Source: Planctomycetota bacterium (lineage in GTDB: Bacteria > Planctomycetota > PLA2 > JAEUHO01). Taken from it: a DNA stretch of 64,000 bases. The translations under genes were made by a program, and so were the position numbers. The stretch spans positions 113,271 to 177,270 of the forward strand of contig JADZCA010000029.1 in assembly GCA_020851795.1 (NCBI GenBank), read 5' to 3'. The notes beneath the pieces are model-generated. The model saw only the letters and a list, made by a program, of their open reading frames with translations. It ran no database searches and was not told where the DNA came from. Shown piece after piece: positions 7,115 to 16,846 of this stretch (position 1 is the first letter of the stretch; the number at the start of each line of letters is the position of its first letter).

Positions 7115-10100
7115 TCAGGTCGTCGTCGCGTACCGGCGTGCGCGGCCGTTGCCCGCCGCCAGCACGATGCCCTCGCGGACGAGGGCGCCGAGGTCCCGGT
7201 TCACCGTCCGCACCGAGAGCCCGAGGCGTCCGGCGAGCTCGGCGGCGGAGAGCCAGTCGGTGCTCAGTCCCTGCAGAAGGCGGCCCGCGCGCTCGCCCAA
7301 CGTGGAGCCCGAGCGCGCCAGCTGGATCGCGCGCCGCTGCCGGAGCACCGCCTCGACGATCTCCGGGGTGATCTCTCCGCCGTCGACGAGCGCCGACGCG
7401 GCACGGACGACGTTCTCGAGCTCGCGCACGTTGCCGCGCCAGGGCTGGGCGAGGAGGAGGGGGAACGTGTCGGGGTGGATCGTGCCGTGGCGGGACGCCT
7501 TGCGGACGAAGTGCGTGGCGAGGAGCGGGATGTCGTCGCGACGCTCGCGCAGCGGCGGGAGGTCGATCCGGACCACGTCGAGGCGGTGGTAGAGGTCCGC
7601 GCGGAAGCGCCCGGCGGCGACTTCGTCGGCGAGGTCGCGGTTGCAGGCGGCGACGACGCGGACGTCGGCGGGGACCGACTGCGTGCCGCCGATGGGGCGG
7701 ACCTCGCGGTCCTCGAGGACGCGCAGGAGGGCGACCTGCATCTCGCCCGGCATGTCGGCGACCTCGTCGAGGAACAGCGTCCCGCGGTGCGCCTTGACGA
7801 AGAGCCCGTCGCGAGGTCGTTCGGCGCCGGTGAACGCGCCGCGCACGTGCCCGAACAGCTCCGACCCGAGCACACCGGGGGCGACGGCGCCGCAGTTGAC
7901 CGCGACGAACTCGTGGACGTTGCGTCGCGACGCGGCGTGCAGCGCGCGGGCGACGCCCTCCTTGCCGGTCCCGGTCTCGCCCACGAGCAGGACCGACGCG
8001 CCCGTCCCGGCGACGCGGTCGATCTGGCGCAGGACGTCGCGCCACGGCGCCGACGTGCCGAGGAGGCTGTCGTGGATCTTCGGGGCGCTGGCGAGCACGG
8101 TGGCGATGTGCTGCGGGTCCGCCGGCGGAGGCGGCTGGTGGGCGTGCGCGGCTTCCTCGCGTTCCGCGTTGCGCACCGCCGCGAGCCGTGCCGCGAGGAA
8201 GCGCAGGACCGTCCGCACGGCGTCGCGTTCGCGCGAGCCGAAGCGGCGCTGCCGCGCGACGCACGCGGTCCCCGTGCCGACGGGGAACACGAGCACGCCT
8301 CCGGGCCGCCGCTGCTCCGGCCTCCAGAACTCCGGCCGAGACTTCACGCGGAACGAGCGCACGCTCCGTTCGCGCGCGAGCCTGCGGACCGTCCATCCCG
8401 ACAGCGTGTGCTCGCTCTGCGGCCGCAGCGTCAGCCAGCGACCTCCTCTGCGGTGCAGCAGCACGCGCCCGCCGACCATCCGCGCGATCTCCCGCACCAC
8501 CCGCCGATCGAGGTCGTGCGAGTCGTTGCTGCGCCCGATCGTCACGAGCGAGTCGAGGGCATCGACCGACGATTCAACCCGCTTCGGCGGCATGCGCCGA
8601 GCGTTCGAAAGCCTGACAACGGCGGACACCGGTTCGCTACACGATCGAGCCGAGCGGCCAAAGTACCGGACGCATCGACGGCACGTGTCCTCGAAGCGCG
8701 TCAGCAGGTCGAGCTCGACGCTCGTAGCCCTCGACGCGATCCAACGGCGATAGCCGCGCCAGGCGTTCGCAGCACGAGCCAGAACGCGAACCGACGCGAA
8801 TCTGCCCACGCGCAGACTCGCCTCGGCACTCGCGGTCGCTGTTACCAGCCGAAGAAACCAAGATCGAGTAGTGGAGTTGACCTGACGCACGAACCGCTGC
8901 GACCACGCTGACGGTGACGCGGAGACGGAGAGGTCTCCGACCGCGGCCTCCAAGCCCTCAAGGAAGGTGGCGGAACGCTGCGGCAGCGCGCGGGCGTCGA
9001 GCGCGATCGGACGGCGAGCCACCGCATCGACAACTCGTTCGAAGTCCGACGGGGCTGCGCGAAACGCCGTTTCGGTCAGTGGGGCGGTCTTGAGCTGCGA
9101 CGGGCGTAGCGTGAGAGCCAAGGTGGCGCAGGATCGCCAGACCTCTACCGCCTGGACGCGAGCAGCGGACGAAGGCCCGCTGGTCCGCCAAGCTCGTTCG
9201 CGAAGCCGGTCCACAACGCGCAGCGCAAGTCCGAATCGGTTTGCCAAGGCCGCGGACACGGCGCGATGGGCGAGCTCAAACGCGCGTGCTGTCTCGCCAC
9301 GTCCCAACGGCGGTGGTAGGTCGGCAGCGAACCGAACGCGGTTGGGGGTCGACAAGCGGATGACGTTGTTCGCATCTGCAACGAGCTTCGAGTCTCCCGC
9401 AAGGCGCGAGTACACCCACATAGACGGGACAACGGCGGCTACCGGCGTTCGACCCTGTTGCGACAGGCGCGTGCCCCAGCGTAGGAGGATCCCGACGAAG
9501 CGGATCTGGTCGCGACGACTCGCGTATCTGCGAAGAGCCCGCGCAAACAGCATGTCCTGTGACTGGGAGCCGGCGAGCACTCTCGCGACAGTGCTGGCAT
9601 GCGCGCGCATCGAAGAGCTGCGAGCCTCCGCTGCTCTGCGATGCAAGCGGACCGCAGACGATCGCTCCGATCCGCGCGGACTGGACGGCCTTCCCTGCGT
9701 CCAGACGAACGCGATTGCCAGTCTCAGAACAGCGCGAAGCCTCGGGCTGCACTCCCGGAGGGCAGACTTATAGTGGCGCCCCCACCGTGTCCACGCGGGG
9801 CGACGCGACAGCATGGGGACCACCCGAAGTAGACGTCGAGTGCACGGCCTGTTCCCCCTACAGCGAGCCGCGGCGGTGACGAGCAGCTGACGGTAGCCGC
9901 GCATGTGGCCGGTCGAGAGACCAGCGCTGAGCGACGCAAGCGCTGCCAAGAGGATCGCCCGATCCGCGGTCTTCGATCGGTGTGCCAAGCGTCGGATTCG
10001 GGACTGGGCAAGATCGAATCGACCGATGGCGCGCAGGCCGGCCAACGAGAGAGGGCGAGTCGCCGCGGGCGTATGCACAAGTTCGCTGGCGATCGCCCTG

Positions 10101-10420
10101 TTCGTCGGCGCGTTCCCGTCACAGAGAAGCGCGAGCCCCGCGAGGGCTGGCGCGTGTTCCGGGCGAACGAAGCGGCACGCAACATCGATCGACGAGGGGG
10201 CGCGCCGTGCAGTGGCGAATCTCCGCGCCAACTCTGCGACGACCGCCTCGCCGTCCGCTGGGTTGTCGTCCAAGTTCACCGTCCACTTGGTCTGCCCGTT
10301 CGCACGGTAGGCTCGTATCGCGCGCACGACCTGTCGGCGGCCAACGACCCTCGCGGGTGCTGGCGTTTCCGGCCGTACGTCGGCGACGCGCAAGCGCAGT
10401 AGCGGCCGCATCCAAGCCAT
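7115..10420 (-). CDS. Sigma-54-dependent activator with giant N-terminal helical/GAF region and C-terminal winged helix
   Basis: A 1101-residue protein. Residues about 788-1020 form a complete sigma-54 AAA+ domain: Walker A GETGTGKE (about 814-821), the sigma-54-contacting loop GAFTGA (about 861-866), Walker B GTLFLDEV and the sensor motif WRGNVREL. Instead of the usual Fis helix-turn-helix, the C-terminus (about 1055-1097) reads as a winged helix (SAAELAGRLGLSVRTVNRDL). The first 600 residues are all-helical and Arg/Ala-rich, probably degenerate TPR-like repeats, followed by a GAF-like region at about 600-770. It should open sigma-54 holoenzyme promoters in response to an unknown signal. Coding DNA upstream of about 8550 is clearly less GC-rich than the AAA+ part. 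The start is ATG 10420, without a clear Shine-Dalgarno sequence. Confidence 0.88.
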   Translation of the reverse strand: MAWMRPLLRLRVADVRPETPAPARVVGRRQVVRAIRAYRANGQTKWTVNLDDNPADGEAVVAELARRFATARRAPSSIDVACRFVRPEHAPALAGLALLCDGNAPTNRAIASELVHTPAATRPLSLAGLRAIGRFDLAQSRIRRLAHRSKTADRAILLAALASLSAGLSTGHMRGYRQLLVTAAARCRGNRPCTRRLLRVVPMLSRRPAWTRWGRHYKSALRECSPRLRAVLRLAIAFVWTQGRPSSPRGSERSSAVRLHRRAAEARSSSMRAHASTVARVLAGSQSQDMLFARALRRYASRRDQIRFVGILLRWGTRLSQQGRTPVAAVVPSMWVYSRLAGDSKLVADANNVIRLSTPNRVRFAADLPPPLGRGETARAFELAHRAVSAALANRFGLALRVVDRLRERAWRTSGPSSAARVQAVEVWRSCATLALTLRPSQLKTAPLTETAFRAAPSDFERVVDAVARRPIALDARALPQRSATFLEGLEAAVGDLSVSASPSAWSQRFVRQVNSTTRSWFLRLVTATASAEASLRVGRFASVRVLARAANAWRGYRRWIASRATSVELDLLTRFEDTCRRCVRYFGRSARSCSEPVSAVVRLSNARRMPPKRVESSVDALDSLVTIGRSNDSHDLDRRVVREIARMVGGRVLLHRRGGRWLTLRPQSEHTLSGWTVRRLARERSVRSFRVKSRPEFWRPEQRRPGGVLVFPVGTGTACVARQRRFGSRERDAVRTVLRFLAARLAAVRNAEREEAAHAHQPPPPADPQHIATVLASAPKIHDSLLGTSAPWRDVLRQIDRVAGTGASVLLVGETGTGKEGVARALHAASRRNVHEFVAVNCGAVAPGVLGSELFGHVRGAFTGAERPRDGLFVKAHRGTLFLDEVADMPGEMQVALLRVLEDREVRPIGGTQSVPADVRVVAACNRDLADEVAAGRFRADLYHRLDVVRIDLPPLRERRDDIPLLATHFVRKASRHGTIHPDTFPLLLAQPWRGNVRELENVVRAASALVDGGEITPEIVEAVLRQRRAIQLARSGSTLGERAGRLLQGLSTDWLSAAELAGRLGLSVRTVNRDLGALVREGIVLAAGNGRARRYATTT

Positions 10421-10525
10421 ATGGGGAATGGTGCCGAGCGGACCGCTGCTAGGTCAACTGCAGGATGTGTTAGTGTTCGGTTAAGATCGCGGATCGGGCG
10501 TGTCCACCCATCTCGACGCCTACTG

Positions 10526-10557
10526 TTGACAGAACTGAACATACGTTGCACCATATG
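10526..10557 (+). promoter_or_regulatory. Possible promoter for the small secreted protein
   Basis: A perfect -35 hexamer, TTGACA, at 10526-10531 is followed only by a weak -10-like CATATG at 10552-10557, with a 20-base spacer. The spacing is poor, so this is tentative. The 160-base gap must also hold the divergent promoter of the sigma-54 activator gene. Confidence 0.3.
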
Positions 10558-10580
10558 GACGTTCCCGACGGAGCCTTCCG

Positions 10581-10952
10581 ATGCGCAAGTTCATCGCCTT
10601 CCTGCTGCTGGGCTTGGTCCTCGTGCTCGCGCCCAACGCGTCCGCCGTCGGTGGACCGGTCAGCGCGACGTACAGCGGCGACTGGACGACCGGGCAGATC
10701 CTGCTCCAGTCCCAGTCCGACGCGTGCGGGTTCTTCCGCGTTCGCGCGGAGCAGCCCGATGGGACGTACATGCTCGTGGGCCAGGGCGTCCTGCCCGCTC
10801 ACGGCGCTGCCTCGGTCGCCGTCACGGGTGGTGGCGTCGAGGGCAACGACCTCCCCGCTTGGATCGTCGAGTACCGGCAGCCGGACGGCACGACGCTCGT
10901 GCTGGCGGTGGCCGGCGCCAATGACGACAGCAAGCCTTGGGGCTGGGAGTAG
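10581..10952 (+). CDS. Small secreted protein of unknown function
   Basis: A 123-residue protein with a textbook signal peptide: MRK, then FIAFLLLGLVLVLAPNASA, cleavage near residue 23. The mature part of about 100 residues looks all-beta (VSATYSGDWTTGQILLQSQ) with a single Cys. No family was recognised. A GGAG Shine-Dalgarno sequence precedes ATG 10581. The gene is divergent from the sigma-54 activator and convergent with the hybrid kinase, and ends in a strong terminator. Its position between two very large regulators suggests it is either their signal or their target, which is inference. Confidence 0.85.
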   Translation: MRKFIAFLLLGLVLVLAPNASAVGGPVSATYSGDWTTGQILLQSQSDACGFFRVRAEQPDGTYMLVGQGVLPAHGAASVAVTGGGVEGNDLPAWIVEYRQPDGTTLVLAVAGANDDSKPWGWE

Positions 10953-10983
10953 CCGTCCGGCACGCCAGCCGTCCGAGGACGTT

Positions 10984-11017
10984 CGAGCGGGCGCAGCCTT
11001 CTGGCGGCGCCCGCTCG
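10984..11017 (+). terminator. Rho-independent terminator
   Basis: A perfect 11-bp GC-rich stem (CGAGCGGGCGC / GCGCCCGCTCG) with a 12-base loop, followed by TGTTCTTCC. It lies 32 bases after the stop of the small secreted protein. Confidence 0.8.
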
Positions 11018-11217
11018 TGTTCTTCCGGGGGGGAACAGTACGGATTGCCGCGGGCCGCTCGCTGCTCAGCGCGCCGCTGCCGACCCCCGCCGTCCTTCGA
11101 CCTCCTATGCATGTAAGGCGCCCGTCGCTCGGCCTCCGGGGCCGCACCGAGCGGGCTGCTTCAGCCGGGTAGACCGAGTGACGGGACCGAAGGACCAGGT
11201 CTCAACCGTGGCGCGCG

Positions 11218-14200
11218 CTAGCCGTACCGAGCCAGCAGGTCCAGCACTTGGCGCATCGTGAAGGGCTTCGCCAAGAGAGCTGCTGCGCCCACCTCCTCAA
11301 CTCTGGCCGCATCAGCAGATGTCGCCCTGCCGCTCATCAGGATGACAGGCAGTTCAGGATTCGAAGATCGGAGGCGGCGGCAGAGTTCCAAGCCGTCCAT
11401 TCCGGGCATACCGATGTCGGAGATGACCGCCTTCGGCTGCTCCGCGGCGACCGCCTCCAGAGCCTCCGTTGCAGAGAACGCCGCCCGAGCGTTTACACCT
11501 GAGCGGCGAAGGAAGCTGCAGAGCGGGTCGAGAACGTTAGGGTCGTCGTCAACGACGACGACGCTGAGCGAGCGCGCCGCCTGAAGCGTCTGCTCGGCGG
11601 GGATCGACGCTTCCGATGAAGCCGATGTCGCGACTGGAAGAAGGACTTGGGCAGACGTCCCGCCGCCCACGCGAGGCGAGATGCTGATCTCGCCTCCATG
11701 CCTCTCCACGATCTGCTGCGAGAGGCAGAGGCCTAGCCCAGTTCCCTTCTCCCCCTTCGTCGTAAAGAACGGAGTGAAGAGGCGTGCCCGCAACTCGGCC
11801 GGGACGCCCGGGCCATCGTCTTCAACGCACAGGACCACGCGGCCTCCGCGTTCTGAAGCAGACACCACGACCGAGCCACGGCCGTCGATTGCCTCGATCG
11901 CGTTCTTCAAGAGATTGGTGACCACCTCGCGAAGTTCCGTCGGGTCGCCGGCCACCACGAGTCCGCGGGTCGCACGAAGAACGACCGAGATCTGTCCGCC
12001 GCCGGCGTTGCGGCGGCCAATCCACATCGGCCGCATGAACTCGACCACGTCGGCGCACACCTCGCCCATGTCGACACGCTGAAAGTCGGACTGTCGCTGC
12101 GACTTCGAGAATCCTTGGAGGCGACGAACGACCTCGGCCGCGTCCAACGCTGTACGCTGAATGAGCGAGAGTTCACCGCGAAGACGCTGAGGAAGCGGCT
12201 CAAGCGACAGCAACTGTACGCGCGCGAGAATCGCGGTCAGGAGATTGTTGAACTCGTGAGCCACCCCCGACGCGAGCTCGCCCATCACGCGGAGACGTTC
12301 GCCGCGCACAAGTCGCTCCTGAGTCGACTTTAGCTCGGCATAGGACCGCTGGACATCCGCCAGCAGGCGTGCTGTTTCGATCGCCGCGGACGCCTGCTCG
12401 GCAAACAGCGATAGGACTTCGAGGTCTACCCGGTCGAAGCTCCCGGCGCCGGCCCGGCTGTCCGCATACATGGCGCCGAACAGTCGGTCTCCGCGGGTCA
12501 GCGGGACGCAAAGGGCCGAGCGGAGCGAGAGTGCGGCCACGCTCGGACGCCCAAGCAGCTCTGAGTCGCCGTACACATCGTGCAGCAGCAAGGGCTGCCT
12601 GGTGCTGATCACGCGCTTCATGATCGTTTGGCTGACGTGACGCGAGCGGTCGCCCAGGGACGTACCAGGGGCGGAGCTGACGACCCGCACTTCACCGGTG
12701 CCGTCCGGACGGACCAGAACCACGCACGTGCGCTCCGCACGGGTGATGCGGCGTGCACAGTCGGTGAGCGTTTCGAGCAGCGCCTCCAGGCCGGACGAGG
12801 TGCGGAGCTGCGCGGAGAGCGATAGCGTCGTTCTGAGCGCGTCAACCACGCGCGTGTCGCCTGCACGAGTGATTCCCGAGTTGAGCGCCAAGCGGTGAGC
12901 CGCGGCGTGGAGCTGTGTCCGGGTCTCGGAAACCGGTGACTGGCCCCCAACAGCCAGCTCGGCGAGTGCCCAAGCAAACTCGGGCGGATCCCAAGTAGCT
13001 CGGTGTCGCCGCAGCTCGAGGCTGGTGCCGGAGGGACTCTCGCCGCTGAGGACCGCATTCAAGCACTCCGCACTCGAGGTCCGGTCTCCCAGCCGGAGGG
13101 ACTCGACAGCGAGAACGAGGCGCAGGCGTTCCTCCGCCGTCCTAAGGCGAGCTTGGGCCAAGACTCGGACAGCCGTGCGAAGCGCGGTGGTGACGGGACG
13201 GCGCTGATTCTGCTGATGTCGGACGAGATCGACCAGTCGCGTGGCGAGCAGTCGCCGATGTACTCCGACGCGGGCGGTCACCACGTCCCCGAGCGTTGCG
13301 AGAAGTTGAGCAACCGCGGTCTCCGAACCGCTCGCGGCGCCCTTGGCTCCGCGGTAGAGCGCCACGACGGATGTCCGAAGATGGGCTTGTTCGTCGGTCA
13401 GGTTTCCGAAGTCCCTGTGGTCCTCGCTCGCGCCAGTACGCGCGTTCGCGCGGTGGATCGACTCGATCGCGCACAGACCGTCAAGGCCCGCAGTGCGCCG
13501 GATCTTCACCCGGCCGAGTGCCTGCAGCGTCCTCCGCTGATCACCAAGTTGATAGCGGACCAAGGCCAAGGCCCCGAGGAGGATCTCGCGAGACGTGCAC
13601 GATGACCGGCGCGACACTCGTGCGCCGACGACGAGGTAGTCCCGCGCTGCAGCCCGCTGTCCCATGGCGACGGACAACTCGGCCGCCGCAGCGGCGGACT
13701 CCAGCGCGTGCCGCACGTGCCCGATGCTCTGCGACATCGCGAGAACGCGATCATGCACCGAGATCGCCAGCGAGAGGCTCCCCTTTGCGTCGTATAGATC
13801 GCCGAGCATCTGCAGAGCGATGCACGCTGCATCGTAGTCGGCGTGTCGGACCGCAATGCCCAGCGACTTCTGGTAGAGCCCAGCGGCCTCAACGTCGAGA
13901 CCCCGCGCCTGGCGAAGGCGCCCCAAGTTGTGAAGACTCCGTGCGGCAGCTCTAGCCTCGCCGAGCGCGAGTCTGATGCGAACCGCTCGAGCGAAGGAGC
14001 GATCCGCGGCGCGAACGTCCCGTCGCTGCTGCGCGATACCCAAGTTGTTGTACGCCTGCAGCGTCAGGTGGAGGTCGTGGGCGCGGCGGGCCCGGACGAG
14101 GGCGCGGCGGCAGACGACCTCGGCGAGCGAGGCGTCGGCGTTCTCGAAGTGGTAGCGCGTGAGCGCCAGGTAGGCGCCCACGGGGACGGCGGGATGCGCC

Positions 14201-16716
14201 CGGCGCACCGACGGCGCGAGGCGCCGGACGTCGGAGAAGAGACGCACGACGTCGTCGCGGGAGAGGCTCGTCGCGTCGAGCGCGACGCGCGCCCGGAGCT
14301 CGGCGACCGAGCGGCGCGCGACGAGGAGCGGGTCCGTGGAGCGGAGCGGCGGCGTCGTCAGCTCGACCACGCGACGATGCTCGTGACGACTGTACGCGTT
14401 CTCCGCGAGCAGCACGCGCACGAGGTCGTCCTCGGGCGACGCCGCGGCGAGCACCGCCGCGGAGAGGGCGCCGGCGAGGGAGGCGCTGTCCACGCCTGCG
14501 ACCAGCAGCGTCGCCGCCTGCGCGCGCGCCGCCGCCGTGCCGAGGAGCGCGGGCCGGGCCGCCACCGTCGCCCCGAGCGCCGTCGAGGCCCGGCGCCGCT
14601 GGGTCGCGTCGAGCGCGGGGGCGGCGGCGACGAGCCGACGGAACGCCCCGTCCGCGTCGCCGGCCGCCACGGCGATGTGCGCGACGTCGGCGACGAGGTC
14701 GGGTGCAGGCGCCCGGTCCCACGTCTCGAGGACCGCCTTCCGGCGGAGCGCGAGCGTCTCGGGGGGAAGGTCGCGCAGGGCCGCGCGCAGCGCGCGCGAC
14801 GCGGGCGCGAGTCGGAGCGTGTCGCGCTCGTGCGACGAGGCGACGAGCAGCGACGCGGCGAGCGCCGACGCGGCGGCGGAGCCGACGACCGCCTCGAGGA
14901 AGCGGATCGAGACCGGCTCGTCGAAGAGCGCCAGCGTCTCCAAGGCCGTGCGCAGCTCGGGGCTCGCTGCCGCGAGCGCGCGATGGTGCGCCGCCGAGAC
15001 CGCGCGCGGGACGCGGTACCCGCGGACGTCGTCGACGACCCAGATCCAGCGCGTGTCCACGCGCCGCACGTCGCCCCGCCGAAGGCCCTCGGCGAGCAGG
15101 GACACGAGCACGCCCGGCAGCCCCTCCGACACCGCGCGAAGCGTCGCGAGGTCGCTCGTAGGGCCTTCGTAGCCCGGCAGTCGGTCCGCCACCACGACCC
15201 CGAGCTCAGCCTCGGTGAGCGGCGGGAGCGGCACGCACGGCTGCGTCGGACGATCCGCGTCCGGGATCAGGAGCGAGGCCGGGTCGTCGGGCCCGTGGTC
15301 CACGACCAGCAGCAGCCGCGGAGGCCGGCGGCCGTCGGGGTGCGCCGCGCGCGCCAGGAGGTGACGCGAGAGGACGCGGAAGCCCTCCTGCGTGGCCGCC
15401 GGAAGCTCGGCGAAGTCCTCGACCAGCAGCACGAACGGCGTCCGTTCGGCCACGCGCTCGGTGAGCTCGACGAAGCGCTCGGTCGCGCGCGCGTCGGAGA
15501 GGCTGTCGCGCTCGTCCCGCGCGTCGGGTGCCGAGCTCGGCGACGGCGGGCCGCCGGCGAGCGCGACGAGCGCGTCCGCGACGCGCCGCAGCGCGCTGCG
15601 GCGGTCCGCGGCGCCCTCGCGCCCCGAGAGCGCGAGCACCGCCACGCCCTCGCCCCGTGCCACCGTCGCCATCTCGCGCAGGAGCCTCGTGCCACCGACC
15701 CCGGACGGACCGTGGACCACGAGCACCGTGTCGGCCGTGGGCGTGGGCTGCGGCGGGTCGGCGTCGAACGGCGACGCCGTCGCCGGGCCGTCGGCGAGGA
15801 GCGCGCGGCACGCGTTGCGGAAGCGCGCCAGCGCGTCGGCACGGCCCACGAGCCGGCCGCCGGCCGCGAGGGCCGCGGCCTCCTCGGCCCACATCTCGGT
15901 CCGGGCGCCGTCCCAGCCGGCCTCGGCCAGGAGCGAGAGGAGTGCGTCCCCGTCGGCGGGCCGGCGCTGCGGGTCGCGCTCGAGCAGCGCCGCCAGCACG
16001 CGCTCGAGCCCCTCGGGCACGTCGGGCCGCACCTGACGCAGCCGCGGCGCGGCGGAACGGCGGCGGCGCCCGAGCACCTCGCCCGCCCCGCCGATCCCGT
16101 GCGGGTCGCCGCCCGTGGCGAGCCGCCACGCGACGAGCCCGAGCGAGAACAGGTCGGCGCGGTGGTCGTGCTCGGCGCCCTCGAGCACCTCCGGCGCCAT
16201 GAACGCGGGCGAGCCGCGCGCGATGCCGCGCACCGGACCCACGCTCGCGAGGCCGCCGTCGGTGAGGGTGAACGAGACGCCCTCGGGGCCCTCCTCGCGG
16301 ATCCAGTTGCCCAGCGTCACGTCGTAGTGGACGAGCCCGCAGCGGTGGATCGCGCGCAGCACGCGGGCCCCGTCCTCGAGCAGACGGAACACCTCGTCGA
16401 CCGGCCGCGGGAGCTCGACGTGGTCGAGGCTGTGGCCCGGCACGTACCGCGTGACCTGGAAGCGCCCGTGTGCGTCGAGCCGGCCTTCGTCGAGGACCTC
16501 CGCCCATCGCGGGTGGAGGAACCAGCGCAGCACCTCCGCCGCCGGCTCGGGGTCGCCCGCACCGACGATCGCCTCGAGGCGCTTGACGGCGACGCGGCGT
16601 CCGCCGTTGAGCAGGTCCTCGGCGAGATCGACGGTCCCGTGCGCGCCCGACCCGAGCGTGCGCAAGAGGCGATAGCGCCCGGCGACGACCCGATGCTGCT
16701 CGACGACGGACGTCAT
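11218..16716 (-). CDS. Hybrid protein kinase / AAA-like ATPase / TPR / GAF / histidine kinase / receiver
   Basis: About 1832 residues from ATG 16716 (a GTG at 16728 is possible). Domains in order: Ser/Thr-kinase-like about 12-265; AAA_16-like ATPase about 290-560; TPR repeats about 830-1080; GAF about 1310-1450; HisKA with AHEFNNLLTAIL near 1490; HATPase with NLLKNAIEAI and GTGLGLCLSQQI, about 1585-1675; and a CheY-like receiver about 1715-1832 with phospho-acceptor Asp in SDIGMPGMDG. The kinase part is degenerate: HYDVTLGNW replaces HRDxKxxN and DGG replaces DFG. The ATPase Walker A reads GPSGVGGT, with Gly for Lys. The histidine kinase and receiver look intact. DNA coding the C-terminal half (below about 14080) is less GC-rich than the N-terminal half. 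It probably phosphorylates its own receiver; its outputs are unknown. Confidence 0.9.
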   Translation of the reverse strand: MTSVVEQHRVVAGRYRLLRTLGSGAHGTVDLAEDLLNGGRRVAVKRLEAIVGAGDPEPAAEVLRWFLHPRWAEVLDEGRLDAHGRFQVTRYVPGHSLDHVELPRPVDEVFRLLEDGARVLRAIHRCGLVHYDVTLGNWIREEGPEGVSFTLTDGGLASVGPVRGIARGSPAFMAPEVLEGAEHDHRADLFSLGLVAWRLATGGDPHGIGGAGEVLGRRRRSAAPRLRQVRPDVPEGLERVLAALLERDPQRRPADGDALLSLLAEAGWDGARTEMWAEEAAALAAGGRLVGRADALARFRNACRALLADGPATASPFDADPPQPTPTADTVLVVHGPSGVGGTRLLREMATVARGEGVAVLALSGREGAADRRSALRRVADALVALAGGPPSPSSAPDARDERDSLSDARATERFVELTERVAERTPFVLLVEDFAELPAATQEGFRVLSRHLLARAAHPDGRRPPRLLLVVDHGPDDPASLLIPDADRPTQPCVPLPPLTEAELGVVVADRLPGYEGPTSDLATLRAVSEGLPGVLVSLLAEGLRRGDVRRVDTRWIWVVDDVRGYRVPRAVSAAHHRALAAASPELRTALETLALFDEPVSIRFLEAVVGSAAASALAASLLVASSHERDTLRLAPASRALRAALRDLPPETLALRRKAVLETWDRAPAPDLVADVAHIAVAAGDADGAFRRLVAAAPALDATQRRRASTALGATVAARPALLGTAAARAQAATLLVAGVDSASLAGALSAAVLAAASPEDDLVRVLLAENAYSRHEHRRVVELTTPPLRSTDPLLVARRSVAELRARVALDATSLSRDDVVRLFSDVRRLAPSVRRAHPAVPVGAYLALTRYHFENADASLAEVVCRRALVRARRAHDLHLTLQAYNNLGIAQQRRDVRAADRSFARAVRIRLALGEARAAARSLHNLGRLRQARGLDVEAAGLYQKSLGIAVRHADYDAACIALQMLGDLYDAKGSLSLAISVHDRVLAMSQSIGHVRHALESAAAAAELSVAMGQRAAARDYLVVGARVSRRSSCTSREILLGALALVRYQLGDQRRTLQALGRVKIRRTAGLDGLCAIESIHRANARTGASEDHRDFGNLTDEQAHLRTSVVALYRGAKGAASGSETAVAQLLATLGDVVTARVGVHRRLLATRLVDLVRHQQNQRRPVTTALRTAVRVLAQARLRTAEERLRLVLAVESLRLGDRTSSAECLNAVLSGESPSGTSLELRRHRATWDPPEFAWALAELAVGGQSPVSETRTQLHAAAHRLALNSGITRAGDTRVVDALRTTLSLSAQLRTSSGLEALLETLTDCARRITRAERTCVVLVRPDGTGEVRVVSSAPGTSLGDRSRHVSQTIMKRVISTRQPLLLHDVYGDSELLGRPSVAALSLRSALCVPLTRGDRLFGAMYADSRAGAGSFDRVDLEVLSLFAEQASAAIETARLLADVQRSYAELKSTQERLVRGERLRVMGELASGVAHEFNNLLTAILARVQLLSLEPLPQRLRGELSLIQRTALDAAEVVRRLQGFSKSQRQSDFQRVDMGEVCADVVEFMRPMWIGRRNAGGGQISVVLRATRGLVVAGDPTELREVVTNLLKNAIEAIDGRGSVVVSASERGGRVVLCVEDDGPGVPAELRARLFTPFFTTKGEKGTGLGLCLSQQIVERHGGEISISPRVGGGTSAQVLLPVATSASSEASIPAEQTLQAARSLSVVVVDDDPNVLDPLCSFLRRSGVNARAAFSATEALEAVAAEQPKAVISDIGMPGMDGLELCRRLRSSNPELPVILMSGRATSADAARVEEVGAAALLAKPFTMRQVLDLLARYG

Positions 16717-16846
16717 GGGAACGCACACCCCGCGCCGGGAGGATCCGGCTCCGTCCTATCGGTCACCGGGGGCTCGCCGCCTTAACGGGGCCCGCATCGG
16801 AGCCGTCGGCGCCCGTTCGTAAGGTGTTCGTCGAGGCCCTCGCGGG

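Noticed and set aside
13843..16785. A 980-residue open frame opposite the hybrid kinase gene
   Set aside because: The translation is dominated by Arg, Ala and Gly with no motif, as expected from the antisense of GC-rich coding DNA. The minus-strand gene has clear domains.
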